From CF-118 sp035934385 (GTDB taxonomy: Bacteria > Chloroflexota > Dormibacteria > Dormibacterales > Dormibacteraceae): DNA of 64,000 nucleotides. This document shows, piece after piece, positions 7,234 through 16,800 of the stretch. The first letter of the stretch is position 1, and each line of letters opens with the position of its first letter. The stretch covers positions 70,112 to 134,111 of the forward strand of contig DASYXY010000008.1 of the NCBI GenBank assembly GCA_035934385.1. Reading direction: 5' to 3'. The notes under the pieces were generated by a model, which worked only from the letters and a program-made list of their open reading frames with translations, searched no databases and had not been told where the DNA came from. The position numbers were made by a program, and so were the translations under genes.

Positions 7234-8308
7234 CGGAGAGAGCGCTCCATACGTCGATCTTCGTGCGCACGCGGCGGATCACCTCGTCGGTGAACTCGGT
7301 CGTCGATGCGTGGCCGCCGAGGTCGGCTGTGCGCACGCCATCGGATACCGCCTCGAGAGCCGATTCATAGACCGCGCGCGAGGCCACGTGAGCCGCGTCA
7401 CCCGGCATATACCCGAGCAACGAGCCGACGGCCAGGATCATCGCCATGGGGTTGGCGACATTCTTGCCCTCGAGGGCCGGCGCGGTGCCGTGCGGCGCCT
7501 CGGTCATTGCCACGGCGACTCCGCCGTCGTCGGTGAAGGCAAGCAGCGTCGACTCCGCTCCGGCGATCGTGCCGAACATCTGCATGACCAGGTCGGACAG
7601 ACTGTCGCCGTCGCGGTTGAGCGCGGGAATCACCAGCGCTTCGCCGCTGGTGGTGAGCAGCAACGCGTAAGTCGCGTCGATGAGCTGTGGCTCGTAGCTC
7701 ACGTCGGCGTGGCGCGCGGCCGCGGCGTCGAGCTCCTCTTTGAACATGCCCTCGTAGACAGGGCTCACCGTGAACTTGGGGCCACCGAAAACCTTCGCGC
7801 CGAATCGCCGCGCGTGATTGAACGAGTACTCGGCCACGATGCGGCACGTTCGCCGGCTGATCTTCTCGGTCCGGAACGCCCACTCGTCCTGGTCGTGACC
7901 CTCGCGCCACTCCTTGGCTCCGTAGGCGTCGTCGACCGCCATCCGGATCACAGAGATCGGCGCGTGCACACCCGCCAGCGGGCGGATGCCGGGGATGCGG
8001 CGGCCGGTGCGCACGATGACGCGTCCGTCGATCTGCTTGCGGAGGATGGCGTTCGGGCTGCCGACGTCGCCCGTGCCTTCGGGCGTGATGGTGGCCGCCT
8101 TGATGCCGAAACCGCACTCGCGCAGGGCGGCCGAGGCCTCGTGCACCACCTCGTTGCGCGTCTCGCGGCGGCGGGCGAGGGAGAGGTCGAAGTCGCGCTG
8201 GGCCACCTGGAAGCCGATGACGTCTCGCTCGAGCAGGCGCCGGGCTTGAAGGAGCAGCTCCTCGCCGGTCTGGTCGCCGTGCAGCACGGCGACCGTCGGT
8301 GCGGACAT
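7220..8308 (-). CDS. Isocitrate/isopropylmalate dehydrogenase family protein
   Basis: A 362-aa member of the beta-decarboxylating dehydrogenase family, which oxidises isocitrate or a related 2-hydroxy acid with NAD(P). Visible landmarks are LHGDQTGEE at the N-terminus, the substrate-loop region ITPEGTGDVGSPNAILR, an Arg-rich RTGRRIPG segment, the metal-binding region DATYALLLTTSGE, and the cofactor-binding EAPHGTAPALEGKNVANP. The sequence looks closer to isocitrate dehydrogenases of the dimeric, eukaryote-like group than to LeuB. Exact substrate and cofactor are not assignable by eye, so I give no symbol. The start is ATG at 8308, 8 bases after a TATGAT box, which suggests a leaderless message. 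The SGNH gene follows with an overlap. Confidence 0.85.
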   Translation of the reverse strand: MSAPTVAVLHGDQTGEELLLQARRLLERDVIGFQVAQRDFDLSLARRRETRNEVVHEASAALRECGFGIKAATITPEGTGDVGSPNAILRKQIDGRVIVRTGRRIPGIRPLAGVHAPISVIRMAVDDAYGAKEWREGHDQDEWAFRTEKISRRTCRIVAEYSFNHARRFGAKVFGGPKFTVSPVYEGMFKEELDAAAARHADVSYEPQLIDATYALLLTTSGEALVIPALNRDGDSLSDLVMQMFGTIAGAESTLLAFTDDGGVAVAMTEAPHGTAPALEGKNVANPMAMILAVGSLLGYMPGDAAHVASRAVYESALEAVSDGVRTADLGGHASTTEFTDEVIRRVRTKIDVWSALSDIQR

Positions 8309-8316
8309 CGACTCAG

Positions 8317-8337
8317 ATCATATTGGGCTGGCCAGCC
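8317..8337 (-). promoter_or_regulatory. Dehydrogenase promoter: -10 TATGAT with an abutting palindrome
   Basis: On the minus strand TATGAT (8322-8317) lies 8 bases before the ATG at 8308. The perfect 12-bp palindrome GGCTGGCCAGCC (8326-8337) sits three bases upstream of the -10, in the spacer. This is where a repressor dimer would block RNA polymerase. No -35 consensus is seen. Confidence 0.45.
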
Positions 8338-8396
8338 TGCCCTGGGCCACCCGGCAAGGGCGCCAACAGCCGGAATCGTGGCCCGGCGCCACCGTC

Positions 8397-8405
8397 TGGT
8401 ACTAT
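8397..8405 (+). promoter_or_regulatory. Extended -10 promoter (TGG-TACTAT) for rpmG-secE-nusG
   Basis: TG (8397-8398), one base, then TACTAT (8400-8405) is a good extended -10. Transcription should begin near 8411-8413, just at the foot of the hairpin at 8413-8429. The gene to the left is divergent, so this must be the entry promoter for the translation/transcription cluster. Confidence 0.55.
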
Positions 8406-8412
8406 TGACACC

Positions 8413-8435
8413 GCCTAGGAAACCTAGGCTTTTTT
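8413..8435 (+). terminator. Terminator-like hairpin at the 5' end of the rpmG transcript
   Basis: GCCTAGG (8413-8419), loop AAA, CCTAGGC (8423-8429), then six T (8430-8435) and CTTTC. It looks like a small intrinsic terminator but lies directly downstream of the predicted start site and 24 bases before rpmG. There is no upstream + gene for it to terminate. It may be an attenuator or a 5'-stabilising hairpin. Confidence 0.5.
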
Positions 8436-8459
8436 CTTTCCCCAACCAAAGAGTCAAGC

Positions 8460-8609
8460 ATGGAAGAAGTCATCACCCTCGCCTGTGGCGTCTGCAAGCG
8501 ACGCAACTACACCACCCTCAAGAACAAGAAGAACGATCCGGACCGGATCGAGCTCAGCAAGTACTGCAGGTGGTGCCACAAGCACACCCCTCACAAGGAG
8601 ACCAAGTAG
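8460..8609 (+). CDS. rpmG: 50S ribosomal protein L33
   Basis: A 49-aa protein. Its four cysteines form a zinc-ribbon pattern: ACGVCKRRNY near the N-terminus and KYCRWCHKHTPH near the C-terminus. The intervening NYTTLKNKKNDPDRIEL is typical L33. L33 belongs to the large subunit near the E site. This is the Cys-containing (zinc-binding, C+) form. It is immediately upstream of secE, as in most Gram-positive bacteria. The ATG at 8460 is the only reasonable start. Confidence 0.95.
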   Translation: MEEVITLACGVCKRRNYTTLKNKKNDPDRIELSKYCRWCHKHTPHKETK

Positions 8610-8615
8610 GCCGGC

Positions 8616-8858
8616 ATGGCAGTAACCGCTAAGAACCGCGCAGGTGGAGGCGACTCCGCAGCTTCCGGCACCGGCTCGCGCCGTTTCTTCCGGGAGGTCC
8701 TCGACGAGCTGCGCAAGGTCGTCTGGCCGACGTGGGGTGAGCTGTACCGGTACACGCTCGTGGTGATCGTCACGGTCATAATCCTCGGCGTCTTCATCGG
8801 CGGCGTCGACTACGCCCTGTCCAACGTCTTGCGGCAATGGCTGTACGTGAAGCACTGA
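8616..8858 (+). CDS. secE: Preprotein translocase subunit SecE
   Basis: An 80-aa protein of the single-spanning SecE type. After a Gly/Ser-rich N-terminus comes the amphipathic cytosolic helix RFFREVLDELRKVVWPTW, the conserved SecE signature, then one transmembrane helix around residues 48-70. SecE clamps the SecY channel in the membrane. It lies between rpmG and nusG in the standard order. Its TGA overlaps the nusG ATG by one base (TGATG). This export channel would be needed for the giant secreted protein and the lipoproteins nearby. Confidence 0.95.
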   Translation: MAVTAKNRAGGGDSAASGTGSRRFFREVLDELRKVVWPTWGELYRYTLVVIVTVIILGVFIGGVDYALSNVLRQWLYVKH

Positions 8859-9424
8859 TGGCAGTAGAGAAGACCGCGGCAGAGAAGGCGCCCGAGACCG
8901 ACGCCCAGTGGTACGTCGTTCACGCATACTCCGGCCACGAGGAAAAGGTCAAGAAGAACCTCGAGAAGAGGATCGAGTCCATGGACATGCAGGACAAGAT
9001 CCTTCAGGTGCTCGTGCCGATGGAGGACGAGATCGAGATCAAGGACGGCAAGCGCCGCCACGTCCAGAAGCGAATCTTCCCCGGCTACATCCTCGTCCGC
9101 ATGGTGATGTCGAACGAGTCGTGGTTCGTGGTTCGCAACACCCCAGGCGTGACCAGCTTCGTGGGATCGGCGAACAGCCCGGTGCCCCTGCAGGAAAAAG
9201 AGGTCAGGGCGATCCAGAAGCAGATGAAGCAGGAGGCGCCGAAGATCCGCGTCGAGTTCCAGGTCGGCGAGTCGGTGCGGGTCGTCGACGGACCGTTTAC
9301 CGACTTCCATGGCAAGGTCGACGAGATCAACCCGGAGAAGGGCAAGCTCAAGGTGCTGGTCAACATGTTCGGCCGCGAGACCCCGGTGGAGCTCGACCTG
9401 CTGCAGGTCGAGAAGGTCCACTAG
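8858..9424 (+). CDS. nusG: Transcription termination/antitermination protein NusG
   Basis: A 188-aa protein. The N-terminal NGN domain starts at QWYVVHAYSGHEEKVKKNL and contains the signature FPGYILVRM and the TPGVTSFVG segment. The C-terminal KOW domain follows at GESVRVVDGPFTDFHGKVDE. NusG binds RNA polymerase at the clamp and links it to Rho or ribosomal S10. I chose the ATG at 8858 by overlap with the secE stop. An upstream GTG at 8837 lies inside secE and is unlikely. The gene sits directly upstream of rplK. Confidence 0.96.
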   Translation: MAVEKTAAEKAPETDAQWYVVHAYSGHEEKVKKNLEKRIESMDMQDKILQVLVPMEDEIEIKDGKRRHVQKRIFPGYILVRMVMSNESWFVVRNTPGVTSFVGSANSPVPLQEKEVRAIQKQMKQEAPKIRVEFQVGESVRVVDGPFTDFHGKVDEINPEKGKLKVLVNMFGRETPVELDLLQVEKVH

Positions 9425-9465
9425 CCGGACACATATAAGAAGGACGAGGGAATCTCGAGGTTTCG

Positions 9466-9894
9466 ATGAGCAAGAAGAAGATCCGAACCGTGTTGAAGCT
9501 GGAGCTGCAGGCCGGCCGGGCCACGCCCGCGCCGCCTGTCGGCACGGCCCTGGGCCCGCACGGGATCAACATCATGGAGTTCACCAAGGCCTACAACGAG
9601 CGAACGCAGAGCCAGGTGGGCGACGTGGTCCCGGCGGAGATCACGATCTTCGAGGACCGCAGCTTCACGTTCATCCTGAAGACGCCGCCGACGGTCAACC
9701 TGCTGAAGAAGGCCGCGGGCGTGGAGAAAGGCTCACCGAAGCCGAATCGAGAGAAGATCGGGCGGGTCACGCGTCAGCAGATCCGCTCCATCGTCGAGAC
9801 CAAGCAGAAGGACCTCAACGCGTACCAGTTCGAAGCCGCCTCGAAGATGATCGAGGGGACCGCCCGCTCGATGGGCCTCGAGGTTGTGGAGTAG
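9466..9894 (+). CDS. rplK: 50S ribosomal protein L11
   Basis: A 142-aa protein of normal L11 length. The N-terminal domain has PAPPVGTALGPHGINIMEF, with the flexible Pro hinge region. The C-terminal rRNA-binding domain includes FILKTPPTVNLLKKAAGV and the KQKDLNA segment. L11 forms the GTPase-associated centre with 23S rRNA and L10/L12. It is followed 9 bases later by rplA. Confidence 0.96.
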   Translation: MSKKKIRTVLKLELQAGRATPAPPVGTALGPHGINIMEFTKAYNERTQSQVGDVVPAEITIFEDRSFTFILKTPPTVNLLKKAAGVEKGSPKPNREKIGRVTRQQIRSIVETKQKDLNAYQFEAASKMIEGTARSMGLEVVE

Positions 9895-9903
9895 CGACGG
9901 GTA

Positions 9904-10635
9904 ATGCCGAAGAAGAGGGGTAAGAAGTACATCGAGGCGGCCAAGAAGGTCGAGGCCGCGCTCGCGGCGAACGGCGACGGCGGGCTCGGGCCCGAAGAGG
10001 CCTGCAAGATCGTCAAGGAGACGTCGATCTCGAAGTTCGACGCGACCGTCGAGGCTCACATTCGTCTTGGCGTAGACCCGCGCCACGCAGAGCAGATGGT
10101 GCGAGGGTCGGTCGTGCTGCCCAACGGCACCGGCAAGAAGGTGCGCGTCGCGGTATTCGCCACGGGCGACAAGGTGCGCGAGGCGCAGGAAGCGGGCGCC
10201 GATTACGTCGGCGGCGAGGACCTGGTGAAGAGGGTGTCCGAAGGCTGGACCGACTTCGACGCCGCCGTCGCGACTCCGGACATCATGTCCAAGGTCGGTC
10301 CGCTCGGGAAGATCCTGGGCCCGCGCGGCCTCATGCCCAACCCGAAGTCCGGCACCGTCACGTTCGACGTCTCGCGGGCCGTGCGCGAGGTGAAGGGCGG
10401 CAAGGTCGAGTTCAGGACCGACAAGTTCGGCATTGTCCACGCGCCGATCGGCAAGGTGTCGTTCGAGGACGGCCAGCTGCACCAGAACCTGGTGGCGCTC
10501 GTCGACGCGCTGCTGCGGAACAAGCCGGCCACCTCGAAGGGCCAGTACCTCCGCACGTTCTTCCTCACCGCGACGCAGGGACCCTCAGTTCCGATCGACG
10601 TCAAGGAAGCGGCAAGGCTCCAGCTAGCGGGCTAG
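9904..10635 (+). CDS. rplA: 50S ribosomal protein L1
   Basis: A 243-aa protein. It shows the L1 signature region KVGPLGKILGPRGLMPNPK and the conserved GTGKKVRVAVF, with FRTDKFGIVHAPIGK in the C-terminal part. L1 forms the mobile L1 stalk at the E site and often represses its own operon. In most genomes rplJ follows directly. Here 202 bases of non-coding DNA and then the giant gene intervene, so the classical rplKAJL unit is split. Confidence 0.96.
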   Translation: MPKKRGKKYIEAAKKVEAALAANGDGGLGPEEACKIVKETSISKFDATVEAHIRLGVDPRHAEQMVRGSVVLPNGTGKKVRVAVFATGDKVREAQEAGADYVGGEDLVKRVSEGWTDFDAAVATPDIMSKVGPLGKILGPRGLMPNPKSGTVTFDVSRAVREVKGGKVEFRTDKFGIVHAPIGKVSFEDGQLHQNLVALVDALLRNKPATSKGQYLRTFFLTATQGPSVPIDVKEAARLQLAG

Positions 10636-10747
10636 CGCCTTTCCTCGTCGGCTCGCAACGCAAGGTTCGTTAGTACTTCCTTACCACGAGCCGGCGCCCA
10701 ACCCAATTCTTCACTCTTGAAGAGCGCGCACTTTCCCGAGGCGACCC

Positions 10748-10775
10748 TTGACGACAATCAAGGCCCGTGTAGTAT
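10748..10775 (+). promoter_or_regulatory. Sigma70-type promoter of the giant gene
   Basis: The -35 box TTGACG (10748-10753), a 16-base spacer and the -10 box TAGTAT (10770-10775) place the start near 10782, leaving a 5' leader of about 56 bases. The leader contains CAGCC-GGGG-GGCTG, able to form a short stem. No strong terminator is visible between rplA and this promoter, so read-through from rplKA is also possible. The rest of 10636-10747 shows only a weak 6-bp stem (TCTTCA/TGAAGA). Confidence 0.6.
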
Positions 10776-10837
10776 TCCGCAGCAGCCGGGGGGCTGAGAG
10801 TTCTCGTTCTTCTGAGTTAACGCGTCGTTCCTAGGGA

Positions 10838-13800
10838 GTGGTAGGTGCACGAGAGGGAGCCCCTCGGGGTCACGGCCGCGCACACGCGCGGGCCCGTCAC
10901 GGTAGTCCAGGAGCAAGCCGCCTGAAACTTTTGCTCCTGAAGGCGGCCACCGGGACAGGCGCCTTTGCCGCGCTTGTCGCAGGCGTCCTCACCATTCAGA
11001 ACTTCACCAGCTACAGCTCGATCCTTCCAACAACAACTCAGGCCACGAAGTCCCAGACCGCCTACGTCCCCCAGTCGCGGATCTACGCCGTCGCGATCGA
11101 TCAGACCAAGAACCAGGCGGTCATCACGATGACCCCCTTCACCTCCGCCGCCCTGGCCTCCGCATTCGGCCGGCAGTACGGGATGCAGCTGATCACGTTC
11201 GTTCCCTCGTTCGGCGAGTACGTCTTCACTCTGCCCCAAATCACGATTGGCGCTGGCGTCGGGCCGCATACGGCGACCGTCTACTTCCCGCCCAACGCCA
11301 CGTCGAGCGACATCAACGCCTTCCTCAGCCAGAACGCCTTGACCGTGATCTCGTGGGCGTCTACGGATGACAGTGCCGGTCGCACCGCCGTCGTCCTTCT
11401 CCCCCAGGTCAAGCCGGTCCTGGTGAACGCGACGACAGGCGTGTGGGCCGCCCAACTTCCGGTCAACCTCGGCCAGAGCAACATCGACGCATGGGCGCAG
11501 ACGAACAGCGCACACGTGATCAGCTACAACCCGGCAACCGGCCAGCTGCTGCTCCAGGGTCCCAAGCCACAGCCCGTCTACGTCCGCACCGTCTACCACC
11601 AGCCAAGCGTCAAGACGAGCGTCAATGGTGTGACGGGCCAAACCGCGAAGCTCTACGTCGCGTTCAAGTCGGGCACGACCTTCAACCAGGCTCAGCAGGA
11701 AGTCCAGCAGGCCGGCGGTCAGATCACCAGCTACAACAGCAACACCGAGCTCGCCACGATCACGGTGCCAATCTCGAAGGAGGCCCAGGCGAGCGCAGCG
11801 CTGTCGTCGTCGGCGCAGGTGTCGTGCGTCAGCGGTTCGTCGACCGCGTGTCCCGGCATCACTGCTTCGCCGACCGACACCACTGGTTCGTCTACGTCGA
11901 CAGACACCACGAACCAGACCCCGACCACCTCGACCACAACAGGGACCGGATGGACGAGCACGGACGTACCGCCCGCCCCAGCCACCAGCACGTCGGCGCT
12001 TCAGCTGGTGGCCGCCGCCACCGATGGCCATGTCACGCTCACGTGGACGGCTGTCAGCAACGCGCAGGCGTACCAGGTGTACCGCGCATCCGGCACGAAC
12101 ACTCCGACGCTGGTGGCCACGACGACCGCAACCACGCTCACTGATGTCGGCGGCGTCGTCGGAACGCAGTACGACTACAGGATCATCCCCGTTCTGGCCG
12201 CCGGTCCCGACGCGACTCAGGCGCAGACGGCAACCGCGACCTGGGTCGCTGACACGTCGATGCCGGCCCTGCTCAAGACATCCCCACAAACATCCACGCT
12301 GAGCGGCTCGGTCGCGCTGAGCGCCGAGGTTCGAACCGGGGACGGGACCGCGACGGTGACGTGGAGCATGACCGCCCCGAACGGCACGACCACGCTGATG
12401 GCGACGGCCACGTCGACGTCAACCAATGCCGACCCGCTCACCGGCTCCGCGGTCGGTGTGTGGGACTCGCGCGCGCTGAAAGACGGGCTGTACACGATGG
12501 TGGTCACCGTCACCGACGGCGCCGCGCACAGCACGCAGGTCGCCACGCAGGTGGCTATCAACAATGCGGCGCCGGCCGCGCCTACCGCTCTCGGCGCGTC
12601 GACACAGGGTGCGACGGTTGTGCTGACATGGCGCCAGCCGGCCGCGGCGAACGGCGCGAAGTACGTCGTCTCGAAGGACAGCGACGTCGAGCCTATCGGT
12701 GAGGTGGCGGCGGGCGCGCTCTCCTGGACCGACGAGAACGCGGGCGTGGGCTCGCATTCCTACACGGTCTCGCTCGAGGACCAGTTCGGCCACGACAGCC
12801 CGTCGGTCAGTGTCTCCACGACGGTCACCTCGAACAACCCGTCGAGCGGAGCTCCGTCGCTGTGGGTGACGCTGCCCAACGGACAGCAGCTGGCGGGCGG
12901 TGGCGCCGTCGACGATCGCGTGCTGTTGATGACCGACGCGACGGCCTCCGGCAACGTGCATTTCCAGTACTCGACCGGCGGCTTGACGTGGACTGACGTA
13001 AGCGGTCCGATGTCTTGCTCGCCGCAGTGCGCTGTCGATTGGAACGTCAACAGCCTGGCGCACGGCCACTACCTGGTTCGAGTCGTTACGTCAGGCGGCA
13101 CCAGCTTGGCGAGGGACCTGATCGCGCGTGGCGACGGTGGGCTGCCCGCTCCGGAGCGACCCAACGTCCTGCAGACGCCCGATGGCGTTCTCGTCACCTG
13201 GAGCGCGGCGACGAACGAGCTCGCCACCAAGTACGCGGTCAGCCGGACCAATGGCGGTGAGTGGCAGGTCCTCGACGTCGTTGCGGGGACTCAGTACCTC
13301 GACCGCACCGTGCAGCCGGGTAGCAACGAGTACAGGGTCCAGGCGTACAACTCGGATGGCGCGATCGGTCAAGCGTCGGTAACGGCGACGATCGTCGTGG
13401 CCGCGGTCACGCGCAGCAGCAGCTCCTCGACTGCGGCCCAGCTCGCTGCACCGATGAACGTGCGGACGCTGAGCGGGTCCGGGTCGGTGACTGTGGCCTG
13501 GGACTCGGTCGCTGGCGCCGCCGGTTACGTGGTCCAGCGGGCCTGGAGCGCCAACGGTCCATTCGCGGACCTGGGCCGCACCGGCGAGATGCTGTACCGC
13601 GACAGCGCCCCGGTAGGTGGCGTTGCGTACTACCGAGTGATCGCATTTGCGGGTGGCCAGGACGGCCTCGCCTCCGAGGTGGTCTCGGCGACCGTGGTGC
13701 CGACCGCCGCCACCTCGACGGCCGGCGGCGCGTTCCAGCTCGGAGCGGGCGGTTCTGCGCCAATCGCGTCGACACCCGGCACTATCACGCTGGGCGCTTC

Positions 13801-16800
13801 ACAGGCGACCGGGACTGCGGGTTCGCGGCTCGCGATCACGGCCTCCGGCACTGCGTCGGCAAAGGTGACCTCGGTCGACGTGCAGGCGCTCCAGTCGGGC
13901 ACGTGGTACGTGGTGGGTGAGCTGTCCGCGCTGCTAAGTGGTTCGACGTGGACCGCCGCGGGCACCGTGCTGACCGACAGCCTTTCCGAGGGCAGCCACC
14001 AGTTCCGAGCGGTCGCACTCGCCGCGAACGGCACGCCGGTCGGCGCGACCGCTCCCTCGACGGTGACGATCTTCCACACGGCCGCGGCAGTGACCGGCGT
14101 CAGCGCCACGATAGCCGACAACACAGTGAAGGTCGGCTGGAACGGTGGCGCCACGGGCACGACGTACAACGTGTACCGCGCGATCGGCGCGGGCGGCTTC
14201 GCCCTCGCGGCGACAGGTATCGGCGGAAGCACGTGGTCGGACGCCGCGCTCGCGGGATCCCAGGCGACCGGTTACGTCGTCACGCAGACCGACGGTGTCG
14301 GCAACGAGAGTGCCTTCTCGCAAGCGGTGTGGGTGACGACCCCGAGCTCCTGGCGAGACGGCGCGCCGCCGTCGATCACAGTGCTGACGCCGAACGCCGC
14401 CGAGCGGCCGCAGCAGGCGCTGCTCGACCTGGCAGCCGAGGTCACCGCCGCCGGCGGCCTGTCGCTCGTCGACTTCTCATTCGCCCCGAGCGGCAGCTCG
14501 GCGTGGCAGTCGATCGGCAACCTCAAGCCGGAACCGCCGGCTTCGCCTTCGACTCCCAGTGGACCGAGCCTCGCCGCAGTAGTCGGCACTGTCTGGACCA
14601 CAACGCTCAACACCACCGGCCTGGCCGCCGGCGGGTACGACCTCCGCATCACCGCGACTGACAATCAGGGCCGCGCCGCCCAGCAGCTCGACCACTTCTA
14701 CGTGGGAGCCGCGGGCGCCCGTGGCCCCCCAACCCAGGGCTTTGATCTCTCTATAGCGGCAACCACAACCGGCGTTCACCTGACCTGGACGGGGACGGCG
14801 GGAGCAGTCTTCCAGGTTCGCCGAGCGTTCGGCGTCAACGGCAGCTTCTACTCGCTGGGCACCACCACCTCGAACTCTTACGACGACACGGCGGCTTTGC
14901 CCGGCGACCTGTACAGCTACCAGGTCGTTCGCCTCACCTCCGCGCTGGGCTTCACGCCGGTGATGACGGCGACAGCACAGTCGGCGTTTACCTCGAGCGG
15001 TACAGCCTCTTCGCCTGACGGCCATGTCGTGGTCGGCGTCCAGCATGCGAGCACCGACAGGCTCGCGCTGGCGGTCACCCCGGACATCGCGCCGCCTGTG
15101 ATGGGCGTCGGCCTGACCGCCATCGGCAGCGCGTACGACATCAACGCGATCAGCCTCGCGAGCGGCGCGAATGTCCACCAGCTGGACCAGCCGGCAACCC
15201 TGACCTTCGCGTTGCCGGCAGGCGTGACCGAGGCGCAGGCGCAGACGATGAGCGTCTACCACTACGACGCGGTCAGGGGGACATGGGTCGTCGAGCCCAC
15301 GACGCTCGACTGGCCGAACCGCCGCCTCGTCGCCACGGTCACGCACTTCAGCGTGTTCGCGGTTGGCGACCCGTGCGTCGGGTTGCTCGGCGAAGTTTGC
15401 TACGTGGACGCGGCCGCGGCCGCCATCACACTGACCGACCCGACCGGGCTCCTGACGCTGAAGGTCAACGACGGCGGCGGCAGCGTGACGTTCGACGATG
15501 GCGTTGGAGGGTCGGCCACGCTCGGAACGGCGCCCCTGTCCATGACGTCCCTGGTGATCAACGCCGGGACTTCCACCGTCGAGGTGAACGGCAACCTGAG
15601 CGGCCTCGGCGGCACACTCGAGATCGACGCCGGCACGATCAACGTCGACTCTGGCGGCTTCACCGTCGGCGCAAGCGGCCCCATCACCTTCAAGGCGATC
15701 GACAAGAGCAACGGCCACAGCCTGCTCGGCATCACGAGCACGCTGGGTGGGGTCAAGGCGAAGATCGACGTCAACGGCGCCACGATCAGCGGTGCGTCGG
15801 TCGACCTGGAGGCGATCTCCGGGACGGCAACCACGACCGTTAGCCTCGCCGGCCAGGACCTCTCGCTGGGCGCTCTGGCCGTCGCCTCTACCGCCGGGTT
15901 CGACTCTCTGGCCAGCGATCCGCTGTTTACCGGTGGCAAGTTCCAGGTCGACGGCGGGAACGGCACCTGTCACTACACCAGCACCGACGCGACCGACTTC
16001 TTCGGGGTCACCAACTGCACGGGCATCCCGGCCAACGGCGCGACCGTGGGCAACATCGTCGAGGACGGCAGCAACAAGGCCATCAACCATGGCGTCCTGC
16101 AGCTGATCTACACATCGGCGGTCAACGTCCACGGCAACTCGTCGATCACGGCGACCTCTGGCGACGTGACCATGGCGGCCACCACGAACGTAGGCGCCAA
16201 GGTCGACGCCAACGGCGGCCCCGACCTGGGCAACTGGATCAGCTGCAACTCCTACTCGAAGGGCGACATCGTCAAGTTCAACGACAAGCGCTATGCGGCG
16301 CAGAACGACATCGCGTCGTCTTGCACCGATCCCAAGACCGACACGGCGAACTGGAGCGACGCCAATTCGACCGACTCGTCAGTGGTGATCGCGCAGGTGT
16401 ATGCGACCTCCAACAGCAAGCTCACCGACAGCAGCACCATCAACGCCACCGGCAAGGTCAACATCACCTCGAACCTGAAGACCGACATCGAGTCGAGCGC
16501 CGACTCGGAGACATCGGGCTCCGGTGCGTCCATCGGAGTCGCCGTCCTGACCACTGACTCCGAAGCGTTTATCGACAGCACCGCCGGCACGCCGATCCTG
16601 GCCAACGGCCTGAACATCGCGGCCGACACCGACAACAAGGTGCCGACCGAGACCAAGTCGAGCCCCGGCGGCGCTTCCGGTAATGACAGCAGCGACAGCT
16701 CGAACAAACCGTCGGAGCGCCTCGGGGGCTCCGGCACCGATGGCTTCCAGTCCGGCTCTTCGACCAAGGGTGACAACCAGTCCAAGACCGCTGACGGTTC

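Noticed and set aside
7310..8632. 440-codon plus-strand frame through the dehydrogenase gene
   Set aside because: It is antisense to a clear dehydrogenase family gene and runs through rpmG in a wrong frame.
10690..10730. Terminator after rplA
   Set aside because: Only a 6-bp stem (TCTTCA/TGAAGA) without a T-run; too weak to call.
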